Below the pieces are notes generated by a model. The model searched no databases, was not told where the DNA came from, and saw only the letters and a program-made list of their open reading frames with translations. Positions 44,083 through 51,806 of a DNA stretch of 64,000 nt are shown here, one piece after another. Positions within the stretch are counted from its first letter, which is position 1. The number at the start of each line of letters is the position of its first letter. The stretch is from an uncultured Holophagaceae bacterium (lineage in GTDB: Bacteria > Acidobacteriota > Holophagae > Holophagales > Holophagaceae): contig CAISFO010000056.1 in the NCBI GenBank assembly GCA_903884655.1, forward strand, positions 1 through 64,000, given 5' to 3'. The position numbers and the translations under genes were made by a program.

Positions 44083-45897
44083 ATGAGACTGGCACTCGCC
44101 ATTGGTACTTTCTTCATCCTCGTCATCCACGGGATCGTCTTCTATAACCAGTTCGGGCATCCGTGGGAGCGGAACCAGAACACCTACTTCGACCAGGCCA
44201 AGGTGCTGGCCAAGACCGACACAGAAAAGGCCGCGCTGGCTGCCCGTCGACCCCGCATCGAGCAGATCGTGGTGAGCAACTTCGGCGAGACCCGCGTGGA
44301 TCGCTGCACCACCTGCCACATCGCTGCCGACGATCCGCGCTTCTCCTCCCATGCTGAGCCCGTGAAGACTCACCCCTACTCCGCGACCCTGGGCGACTAC
44401 CAGAAGGACGGCAAGTGGGAGCGTCGCCACAAGTTCGCTGAATTCGGCTGCACGGTGTGCCATGACGGTCAGGGCCGCGGCCTCGATGCCGAATACAGCC
44501 ACGGCAGGGACGAATACTGGCCGGATCCCCTGCTGGGCTTCACCACCCAGGAGAACTGGCGCAAGGACTTCGCCCCCAAGCTCAAGGGCAAGGAATACAT
44601 GGAGGCCAACTGCGCCCAGTGCCACACCGACACAGCCTTCGCTGGTACGGCGCTGGTGACCCGCGGACGTGCGCTCTTCTTCGCCACCAACTGCTATGGC
44701 TGCCACCGCATTGAAGGCCTTTCGGACGGCACCATCGGTCCCGACCTCTCGGACGTGGGCCGCAAGTGGAAGCTGGACTACCTCTGGGGCCGCATTGCCG
44801 ATCCCAAGTCCATCCTGGCCACCTCGATCATGCCAAAGTTCAACCTCAAGGATGAGGACATCAAGGCCCTGGTGGTCTTCCTCAAGAGCCGGAAGGGCCG
44901 AAACTTCGCCGAGACTGAGATCCAGCGCTTCAAGGTGAAGCTCACGGGCGGCGCCGAGCTGGTCCAGGCCACCATCAAGCCGGTGCAGATCAACCCCAAG
45001 GAGATGGTCAAGCAGGGCGAGAAGCTGGTCCTCGACCGGGCCTGCACCGCCTGCCACAAACTCGGCGAGCGGGATGGCGGCATCGCCCCGGACCTCAGCC
45101 AGGAAGGCCTCATCAAGGACTCGGAGTGGATCTACGACCACTTCAAGAACCCCAAGTCCACCATGCCCGACTCGATCATGCCCGCCTTCCGCTTCACGGA
45201 CGACGAGTTCAAGGCCATGACCGCCTACCTGGTCACTCTCAAGGGCGTCACCGCACCCCCGGCGGGCGAAGCCATCTACAAGAATTACTGCCTGCGCTGC
45301 CATGGCGAGAAGGGCGACGGTCACGGTCCCATCGCTGAGCACCTGGATCCCTACCCCCGGGACCTCACCAAGGCCGGCTTCATGAACTCCAAGCCCGAGG
45401 CGCGGCTCGTCAACTCCGTCCGCAACGGCGTGGCCGGCACCTCCATGCCCGCCTGGGGCAAGCTCCTGAATGAGGAGCAGGCCAAGGCCGTGCTGAGCTA
45501 CGTGCAGAGCTCCTTCACCAAGGAGCCTCGGCGCGAGGTCAAACCCCACGCCATTCCCGAAAAGAACCCGGTCGCCACCAGCAAGGAATCCGCGAACCGA
45601 GGCGAGGCCCTTTTCGTGAACCGCTGCGCCGGCTGTCACGGCAAGAAGGGCGATGGCAAGGGGCCCAATTCCCTGGACATCCTGCCCAAGCCTCGGAACC
45701 TCCGGAACAGCTTCTTTGTGAACAGCGTGGACGACAAGCGCCTCTTCGATTCCATCGAATACGGCGTCCAGGGCACGGCCATGCCTTCCTGGATCGACTA
45801 CGGGCTGACCCACAACGATGTGGGCGACCTCGTGAACTTCATTCGCAGCATCAACCAGAAACCGAAGGGGGGCCAGCATGCAGCCGCAATTCAGTAA
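44083..45897 (+). CDS. seven-heme cytochrome c of the bc/oxidase operon
   Basis: Membrane-anchored cytochrome of 604 aa. A N-terminal span (about 3-20) is uncleaved-looking. Seven CxxCH sites start at residues 75, 123, 177, 204, 321, 403 and 515: CTTCH, CTVCH, CAQCH, CYGCH, CTACH, CLRCH, CAGCH. Methionine ligands occur in segments such as TSIMPKF, DSIMPAF, TSMPAW and TAMPSW, typical of mono-heme class I domains in tandem. It probably replaces cytochrome c1 and carries electrons on to CcoO. The CcoN gene overlaps its last 20 bp, and no ccoP exists here. Electron transfer path is inference. Confidence 0.9.
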   Translation: MRLALAIGTFFILVIHGIVFYNQFGHPWERNQNTYFDQAKVLAKTDTEKAALAARRPRIEQIVVSNFGETRVDRCTTCHIAADDPRFSSHAEPVKTHPYSATLGDYQKDGKWERRHKFAEFGCTVCHDGQGRGLDAEYSHGRDEYWPDPLLGFTTQENWRKDFAPKLKGKEYMEANCAQCHTDTAFAGTALVTRGRALFFATNCYGCHRIEGLSDGTIGPDLSDVGRKWKLDYLWGRIADPKSILATSIMPKFNLKDEDIKALVVFLKSRKGRNFAETEIQRFKVKLTGGAELVQATIKPVQINPKEMVKQGEKLVLDRACTACHKLGERDGGIAPDLSQEGLIKDSEWIYDHFKNPKSTMPDSIMPAFRFTDDEFKAMTAYLVTLKGVTAPPAGEAIYKNYCLRCHGEKGDGHGPIAEHLDPYPRDLTKAGFMNSKPEARLVNSVRNGVAGTSMPAWGKLLNEEQAKAVLSYVQSSFTKEPRREVKPHAIPEKNPVATSKESANRGEALFVNRCAGCHGKKGDGKGPNSLDILPKPRNLRNSFFVNSVDDKRLFDSIEYGVQGTAMPSWIDYGLTHNDVGDLVNFIRSINQKPKGGQHAAAIQ

Positions 45898-47272
45898 GGC
45901 CGAGGTGACCAAGGTGCCAGAAGGTGCCCTGGTTCACGAGGACGCCACGGCCAAGTGGTTCCTCATCAGTTCGGTGGCCTATTTCTTCATCGTTGGCATC
46001 ATCGCCCTGATCATCGCCGCGAAGTTCGTGTGGCCCGACCTCATGGGCTCCATGTCGTGGCTCACCTATGGCCGCCTGCGCCCCCTGCACGTGAATGGCA
46101 TGCTCTTCGGCTGGCTCTTGGCTGCGGACATGGGCCTGGCCTACTACGTGATCCCCCGCCTCTGCGGCGTGCCGCTCTGGAGCGAGAAGCTGGGGCTCGC
46201 CACAGCAGCCCTCTGGAACGTCATCATCCTGGGCGCCGTCGTCACGCTCATGGCCGGCCTGAACCAGGGCTGGGAGTACGCCGAGCTGCCCTGGTACCTC
46301 GACATCCTCGTGGTGGTCGCCTGGATCATGTTCGGCATCAATGTCTTCATGACCGTGGCCAGCCGCAAGCACCAGGCCATGTACGTGACCATCTGGTACA
46401 CCATGGGCTGCATCCTCTGGACGGCCTTCGTCTACCTCACGGGCAACTTCGCCACCCTCTTCGCCACGGGCACCAACCAGGCCAACCTGAACTGGATGTA
46501 CGTGCATAACGCCGTGGGCCTGATCTTCACGCCTATCGGCCTCGGCATCGCTTACTACTTCATCCCCCGGGCCTCGAACACCCCCCTGCACAGCCACAAG
46601 CTGTCCATGATCGGGTTCTGGTCCCTGGCCTTTGTCTACGTCTGGACCGGCGCCCACCACATGCTCCACGGGCCCATCTCCCAGTGGCTGCAGACCATCG
46701 CCATCGCCTTCTCGCTCATGCTGCTCATCCCCGTGTGGGCTGTGGTCTACAACCTCTTCGCCACCATGAAGGGCCAGTGGCACCAGCTCCGCGAGAGCGT
46801 GCCCCTCAAGTTCCTCATGTCCGGCGTGGTCTTCTACCTGCTCACCTGCTTCCAGGGCCCCATGCACAGCCTGCGCACGGTGAACGCCATCGTCTCCAAG
46901 ACCGACTGGATCCCCGGCCACGCCCACATGGCCGTGCTGGGCTGCTTCAGCTTCTTCGCCATCGCCGGAACCTACTTCGCCATGCCCAAGATCATGGGCA
47001 AGGCGCTGCACTCCCAGTCGCTCGCTAACTGGAGCTACTGGATGCTGATGATCGGCGGCCTGGGCTTCTTCACCACCCTCTGGCTGGGCGGCTTCTGGCA
47101 GGGCTGGCAGTGGAACAATGTCAGCATCCCCTTCATCGACACGGTCATCGCCCTGAAGCCCATTTGGATCGTCCGCTTCTTGTCGGGAATCATGATGTTC
47201 ACGGGCATCGTGTTCTTCGCCTACAACATTCTGGCGACCGCCCTGGGCACCCACGAGGAGGCGGCCGTTTAG
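45878..47272 (+). CDS. ccoN: cbb3 oxidase catalytic subunit I
   Basis: Membrane subunit of 464 aa with 12 or so spans, the heme-copper centre of cbb3 oxidase. Low-spin heme His in [12 protein letters not shown]; copper/heme-region His in [10 protein letters not shown] and [10 protein letters not shown]-type position Tyr in WYTMGCILW and related helices. ATG lies 20 bp before the end of the cytochrome c gene with GGGGGGCC-type purines upstream. The operon position after a bc complex is unusual. Good oxygen affinity is typical of cbb3 enzymes. Confidence 0.95.
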   Translation: MQPQFSKAEVTKVPEGALVHEDATAKWFLISSVAYFFIVGIIALIIAAKFVWPDLMGSMSWLTYGRLRPLHVNGMLFGWLLAADMGLAYYVIPRLCGVPLWSEKLGLATAALWNVIILGAVVTLMAGLNQGWEYAELPWYLDILVVVAWIMFGINVFMTVASRKHQAMYVTIWYTMGCILWTAFVYLTGNFATLFATGTNQANLNWMYVHNAVGLIFTPIGLGIAYYFIPRASNTPLHSHKLSMIGFWSLAFVYVWTGAHHMLHGPISQWLQTIAIAFSLMLLIPVWAVVYNLFATMKGQWHQLRESVPLKFLMSGVVFYLLTCFQGPMHSLRTVNAIVSKTDWIPGHAHMAVLGCFSFFAIAGTYFAMPKIMGKALHSQSLANWSYWMLMIGGLGFFTTLWLGGFWQGWQWNNVSIPFIDTVIALKPIWIVRFLSGIMMFTGIVFFAYNILATALGTHEEAAV

Positions 47273-47293
47273 GCCGCAGAAAGGAGAGCGACC

Positions 47294-47863
47294 ATGTTCA
47301 AAAAAGCTGACAACAACGCCCTTTGGGCCATCGGAATCTCACTCGTCCTGTTCTTCATCGGGGGCCTGCTCACGACGGTGGCGCCGCCTCTCATCGACAA
47401 GTCCTGGTCGAAGCCCTTCGAGAACCATGACCCCGCCCAGGGCGTCACAGGCAAGCTCGTCAAACTAAACGAGCAGCAGCTCAAAGGCCGCGCCATCTAC
47501 GTCCGGGAAGGCTGCTGGTACTGCCACACCCAGCAGATCCGCACCCTCCTGGCCGACACCAAGCGCTACGGCTGGAAGGGCGTCGACGCGCCGATCTCCA
47601 CCCCGGACGAGTTCGTCTATGACGATCCCCACATGTTCGGCACCAAGCGTACGGGCCCTGACCTCGCCCGCATCGGCGGCAAGTACGACACCCAGTGGCA
47701 CCGTACCCACTTCCGGAACCCCCGCGATCTTGTGAAGGGCTCCATCATGCCGCCCTACACCTGGATCGTGAACAACCCCGAGGAGTTCAACGCCCTGGTG
47801 GCCTACCTCCAGACCCTCGGTCGCGCCAAAGACTGGCGTCCAGCCAACGACTACGAGAAGTAG
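47294..47863 (+). CDS. ccoO: cbb3 oxidase monoheme subunit II
   Basis: Protein of 189 aa with one N-terminal span (about 11-31) and one CxxCH at residues 74-78 (CWYCHTQQIR). TGPDLARIGGKY and the axial Met region GSIMPPYTW are as in CcoO. It hands electrons to the heme-copper subunit. AAAGGAGAG precedes ATG. Normally CcoO works with diheme CcoP; here no CcoP follows. Confidence 0.95.
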   Translation: MFKKADNNALWAIGISLVLFFIGGLLTTVAPPLIDKSWSKPFENHDPAQGVTGKLVKLNEQQLKGRAIYVREGCWYCHTQQIRTLLADTKRYGWKGVDAPISTPDEFVYDDPHMFGTKRTGPDLARIGGKYDTQWHRTHFRNPRDLVKGSIMPPYTWIVNNPEEFNALVAYLQTLGRAKDWRPANDYEK

Positions 47864-47867
47864 TTCC

Positions 47868-48050
47868 ATGCCGGCCACCGACTACACCTACCCCAGCGTC
47901 TACTTCGCCTACCTCTTCTTCTTCCTCTGCTTCGCCTTGGCGGTGTACTTCTGCTTCAGGTCGCGCCGGGACGGTTACTGGGGCGACGAGGGCGAGGACG
48001 CGAAGTTCCAGGTTTTCCAAGATGACGACCCCAAGAGGAGGACCCCATGA
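47868..48050 (+). CDS. small membrane protein in the CcoQ position, CcoS-like tail
   Basis: Protein of 60 aa: one span (about 10-30), RSRRDGYWGDEG, then DAKFQVFQDDDP. The position after ccoO is that of ccoQ, but the tail (xAKFQVFQDD) resembles CcoS and the 67-aa protein that opens the operon ([10 protein letters not shown]). ATG starts 4 bp after the ccoO stop; next gene overlaps as ATGA. Confidence 0.65.
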   Translation: MPATDYTYPSVYFAYLFFFLCFALAVYFCFRSRRDGYWGDEGEDAKFQVFQDDDPKRRTP

Positions 48051-48358
48051 GCGACCCGATCAAGAACGGTAAGGAGGAACTCAAGGACTTTGCCGGCGGC
48101 TGGATCCAGGAGCGCAAGGGCACTGATGCCCCCGGCTTCCTGAAATTCGTGACTCCCATCATCAGCCTTGGGGGCGCCAGCTACCTGGTGTTCCAGATGT
48201 ACGGCGATGTGCACCACGCCACCCGGGGACCCTTCGTTGAGCAGTTCAACAAGGTCTCCCAGACCAGCCCCGTCTTCATGTATGTCGTAGCAGGGATGGT
48301 TTTCATCTATGCCGTGATCGTTTCTGTATTCGCCTTCCAGAAACCCCATAAGGATTGA
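48047..48358 (+). CDS. unknown two-span protein of the cbb3 operon
   Basis: Protein of 103 aa with two spans (about 33-52 and 74-94) and a charged N-terminal part (KEELKDFAGGWIQERKGTDA). It lies where ccoP is usually found and resembles its N-terminal membrane part in position, but has no CxxCH and no other cofactor motif. It may be a heme-less CcoP substitute or an unrelated subunit that docks the seven-heme cytochrome (inference). Confidence 0.65.
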   Translation: MSDPIKNGKEELKDFAGGWIQERKGTDAPGFLKFVTPIISLGGASYLVFQMYGDVHHATRGPFVEQFNKVSQTSPVFMYVVAGMVFIYAVIVSVFAFQKPHKD

Positions 48359-48362
48359 CGCT

Positions 48363-50297
48363 GTGGATACCGCCACTTGGCAGTTCAGGGTTCCCGACGA
48401 CTCACAGTACTGGGTCGAGATGGTCAAGTGCCAGCACGCCTGTCCGGTGCATACGGATGCCTGCGGGTACGTGACGGCCATCGCCGAAGGGCGATACGAG
48501 GAAGCCTATCGCATTGCACGTTCCACCAATCCGTTCGCCTCCATCTGCGGACGGGTCTGCGGGGCACCCTGCGAGGCCAACTGCCGACGTGGTTCCCTGG
48601 ATGAACCCGTGGCGATCCGCGCCCTCAAGCGCTTCGTCACGGACAAGTTCGGCCCGGAGACCGGCGACTACGCCGCCTACCGTGCCGGCAGCAACCAGCG
48701 CATGCTTCCTCCCAACCACGGCGACTACGAGCGTGTGGCTGTGGTGGGCGGGGGCGTGAGCGGAATGACTGTGGCCCATGACCTGGTCCAGATGGGCTAC
48801 AAGGTCACGGTCTTCGAAGCCAACGCCGAGCCCGGTGGCATGCTCATCGCCGGTGTCCCCGTGTTCCGCCTCCCGCGGGACCTGGTGCGCCACGAGATCA
48901 ACGCCATCCTCTCCATGGGCGTCGAGCTCAAGTGCAACATGAAGCTGGGCCGCGACTTCAGCATTGCGGAACTGCGGGCCCAGGGCTACAAGGGCATCTT
49001 CCTGGGCGTGGGCCTGCCCAATGGGCGCAAGCTCTCCCTGCCTGGCGGCGAGACCGAGGGCGTCTTCGACGGCATGGAATTCCTCAAGGCCTTCAACGAA
49101 GGCAAACCCCTGCCCATGGGCCGCCGCGTGGTGGTGGTGGGCGGCGGCAACGTGGCCTACGACGTGGCGCGCTCTGCGCTGCGTCCCTTCGAGGCCCTGA
49201 ACCAGGACGACGCCCTGCTGGAAATGGGACATAGCGAAAAGGTCGCCTACGACGTGGCTCGCTCGGCCCTGCGCATGAGCGGCGACAAGGAGATCCACGT
49301 GGTCTGCCTCGAATCCCGGGACGAAATGCCCGCGGACGATGTGGAAGTTGAAGAGGGCGCCGAAGAAGGCATCCACCTGCACAACCGCGTGGGCCCCAAG
49401 GAGATCATCGTCGAGAACGGGAAGCTCAAGGGCCTGCGGGTCGTCAAGTGCCTCTCTGTCTTCAACGAGGAGCGCCGCTTCGACCCCAAGTTCGACGAGA
49501 ATGACCTCACAGACATCCACGCCGACACGGTCATCTTCGCCATCGGCCAGACCTCGGATCTGACCTTCCTCAAGCCCGAGGATGGGGTCGAGGTCAATCG
49601 CGGCCTCATCAAGGTCGATCCTGTCACCTACCAGACCACGGCGCCGGATGTCTTCGCCTGCGGCGATGTGGCCCACGGCGCCCGCCTCTTCATCGACGCC
49701 ATTGCCTCGGCGCACACGGCCGCGCGTTCCATGCACGACTTCCTGCGCGGCACCCGTACCGATGTGGTAGTCCGCAAGCGCTGGCTGCCCGCAGCCTACA
49801 CCATGGCCGAAGGCTGGCACCGGGCCCCCCGCGAGAACGCCCCCGTGCTCGAGAGCGAGATCCGCGCCACCTCCGTGGAGAACGTGGAACTTAGCTTCCC
49901 CGAGGCCACGGCCCGGCAGCAGGGCTCCCGCTGCCTCCGTTGCAACATCAACACCGTCTTCGAGACGGAGCACTGCATCGCCTGCAATGGCTGCGTGGAT
50001 GTGTGCCCCGAGGACCTCATCAAGCTGGTGGGCATCAGCACCCTCTCGGACTACGACGCCCACGAGCGCCTGGTCCAGGCGGGGGCGGAGTTCAGCCTGG
50101 CCGAGTACCAGGCCATGGACCACCAGGAGAAGGACGAACTGGGCGGCATCATGCTGAAGGACGAGAGCACCTGCATCCGCTGCGCCATGTGCGCCTCGCG
50201 CTGCCCCACTCACGCCATTCTCATGAAGCGTTTCGAACACTACACGGAATGCGTATCGATTCCGTCGCCGAACCCGAAGATTCTGTATAATAACTGA
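48363..50297 (+). CDS. GltD-like FAD/NAD(P) oxidoreductase with C-terminal ferredoxin sites
   Basis: Soluble protein of 644 aa. The N-terminal Fe-S domain (MVKCQHACPVHTDACGY, FASICGRVCGAPCEANCRR) and the two nucleotide-binding motifs (VVGGGVSGMTVAHDL for FAD and VVVVGGGNVAYDVARSA for NAD(P)) follow the glutamate synthase small-subunit plan. The C-terminal part has two 4Fe-4S motifs (CIACNGCVDVCP and CIRCAMCASRCP). VAYDVARSALR occurs twice, 30 residues apart, at the second nucleotide site. Start is GTG 48363. It may feed or regulate electrons toward the quinone pool or CcoG; the partner is unknown. Confidence 0.8.
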   Translation: MDTATWQFRVPDDSQYWVEMVKCQHACPVHTDACGYVTAIAEGRYEEAYRIARSTNPFASICGRVCGAPCEANCRRGSLDEPVAIRALKRFVTDKFGPETGDYAAYRAGSNQRMLPPNHGDYERVAVVGGGVSGMTVAHDLVQMGYKVTVFEANAEPGGMLIAGVPVFRLPRDLVRHEINAILSMGVELKCNMKLGRDFSIAELRAQGYKGIFLGVGLPNGRKLSLPGGETEGVFDGMEFLKAFNEGKPLPMGRRVVVVGGGNVAYDVARSALRPFEALNQDDALLEMGHSEKVAYDVARSALRMSGDKEIHVVCLESRDEMPADDVEVEEGAEEGIHLHNRVGPKEIIVENGKLKGLRVVKCLSVFNEERRFDPKFDENDLTDIHADTVIFAIGQTSDLTFLKPEDGVEVNRGLIKVDPVTYQTTAPDVFACGDVAHGARLFIDAIASAHTAARSMHDFLRGTRTDVVVRKRWLPAAYTMAEGWHRAPRENAPVLESEIRATSVENVELSFPEATARQQGSRCLRCNINTVFETEHCIACNGCVDVCPEDLIKLVGISTLSDYDAHERLVQAGAEFSLAEYQAMDHQEKDELGGIMLKDESTCIRCAMCASRCPTHAILMKRFEHYTECVSIPSPNPKILYNN

Positions 50298-50310
50298 ATG
50301 AGCATTCAGT
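50293..50310. promoter_or_regulatory. perfect palindrome at the ccoG start
   Basis: ACTGAATG-AG-CATTCAGT is an exact inverted repeat with 8-bp arms covering the stop of the previous gene and the ATG of ccoG. A TATAAT is at 50286-50291, 6 bp before the ATG. There is no ribosome-binding purine run before this ATG. A TetR-like operator or a leaderless start are both possible readings. Confidence 0.45.
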
Positions 50311-51641
50311 CAGAAGCCGCCGCCAAACCCAAGGTCGAGCGCCTGCCGCCTCTCCCGCCCCCGGAGACGGTCTACAAGCGCATCCGCAAGCGCTTCCACC
50401 TGGCCTTCTTCCTGGCCTTCGTGGCGGCACCCTTCTCGAACCTCATGCGTTTCGACATCCCGCGCCAGCGCTTCTACTTCGCTGGTGTGGAACTGTGGAT
50501 CAGCGAATTTTCCATCATCTTCTTCGCGCTGATGTTTCTCATGTTCGTCATCGCGGCTTCGGCCATCATCCATGGCCGGGTCTACTGCAGCTACGCCTGT
50601 CCCCAGATGATCTTCAGCGAGTGGAGCCAGTCCGTGGAGCGCTGGGCCAAGCGCCAGGCCCAGCAGCGGCTCAAGGCGGCTTCGGCCGGATTGAAGGACG
50701 CCGTAGCCAAAGGCCTGTTCTACACCATCCTGGCCCTGGCTTCGGTGTTCCTGGCTTTCGTGTTCACCTCGTATTTCCTGCACCCGAAGGATCTGCTGGG
50801 GCGCCTGCTGCACTTCGACCTCGTCACCGTGGGCGGCATCACCGGCGCCGTGGTGACCCTTTTCACCTTCCTGGACTTCACCCTGGTGCGACAGAAGTTC
50901 TGCACCACCATCTGCCCCTACGGCTACATCCAGGGCATGCTCCAGGACAAGCACACCCTCCTGGTGGCCTACCAGGATGGCGAGGACGAGGCCAAGGACT
51001 GCATCGACTGCAAGAAGTGCGTCCGGGTCTGCGAAATGGAAATCGATATCCGGAACTCGCCCTACCAGATCGAGTGCGTCCACTGCGGTGACTGCATCGA
51101 TGCCTGCGAGGACATTCTTCGCAAGGTTGGCAAGCCGGGCCTCATCCACTACGCTTGGGGCGAGAATCCCAAGGTGGCCACCGGACAGAAGGAGGCCTGG
51201 TACCTGCGCTGGGGCTTCCGCGACGCCAAGCGGGTGGTCATCTTCGGCATCATGGCCTGCTACCTGGGTGGCCTAGCCCTGGCCCTCTCACTCCGCCGCC
51301 CTGTGCTGGTGGAGATCAACCCTGACCGCGCCACGATGTACAAGCTGCTGGACGACGGCCGCGTGGCCAACATGATCCGCCTCAAGCTGGCCAACCGCAC
51401 CGGCCGCGACGTCAAGGTGCGCCTCTGGGTTGAAGGTCTTCCCGGTGCCGACCTGGCCCTGCCCGCCAATCCCGTGGCCCTCAAGCCCGGTGAATCCTTC
51501 GAACAGACGGTGGAACTCCGGGCCCCCTTCGTGCAGGATGGTGAGGATGTGCACCACATCCGGATCCTGGCCCAGTCCGATGCCGCCCGGAAATCCGACG
51601 CCGAAGAGATGACCTTCATCACCCCCATCAAGAGGAAGTGA
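50298..51641 (+). CDS. ccoG: cbb3 accessory protein CcoG (FixG)
   Basis: Membrane ferredoxin of 447 aa. Spans near 35-52, 71-91, 140-160, 186-205 and 334-352. Two 4Fe-4S motifs (CIDCKKCVRVCEMEID and CVHCGDCIDACED) follow the second pair of spans. The motif YCSYACPQMIFSEW and the C-terminal Ig-like FixG_C domain are present. CcoG reduces Cu(II) for cbb3 biogenesis. Starts immediately after the preceding stop, with a palindrome across the ATG. Confidence 0.93.
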   Translation: MSIQSEAAAKPKVERLPPLPPPETVYKRIRKRFHLAFFLAFVAAPFSNLMRFDIPRQRFYFAGVELWISEFSIIFFALMFLMFVIAASAIIHGRVYCSYACPQMIFSEWSQSVERWAKRQAQQRLKAASAGLKDAVAKGLFYTILALASVFLAFVFTSYFLHPKDLLGRLLHFDLVTVGGITGAVVTLFTFLDFTLVRQKFCTTICPYGYIQGMLQDKHTLLVAYQDGEDEAKDCIDCKKCVRVCEMEIDIRNSPYQIECVHCGDCIDACEDILRKVGKPGLIHYAWGENPKVATGQKEAWYLRWGFRDAKRVVIFGIMACYLGGLALALSLRRPVLVEINPDRATMYKLLDDGRVANMIRLKLANRTGRDVKVRLWVEGLPGADLALPANPVALKPGESFEQTVELRAPFVQDGEDVHHIRILAQSDAARKSDAEEMTFITPIKRK

Positions 51642-51644
51642 CCC

Positions 51645-51806
51645 ATGAGTGAACCGAAGAAGGGCGGGGGCGCCTTCCTCACCATGTTCTGGCTCATCGG
51701 CACCCTGTTTGTGGTCATCCTCGGTGTGGTCTACGTGATCACGAAGAAGGCCAATCCCATCATGCTCGACGAGCAGGGCCGTCCCCAGCAGACCCAGCAT
51801 TCATGA
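51645..51806 (+). CDS. 53-aa single-span membrane protein between ccoG and ccoI
   Basis: Basic N-terminus (MSEPKKGGG), one span (about 12-33), then a short polar tail. It sits in the position of ccoH (FixH) but is only about a third of the length, so it may be a reduced CcoH or an unrelated small subunit. ATG 51645 is 3 bp after the ccoG stop; GAGGAAGTG is the likely ribosome site. It overlaps the ccoI start as ATGA. Confidence 0.65.
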   Translation: MSEPKKGGGAFLTMFWLIGTLFVVILGVVYVITKKANPIMLDEQGRPQQTQHS

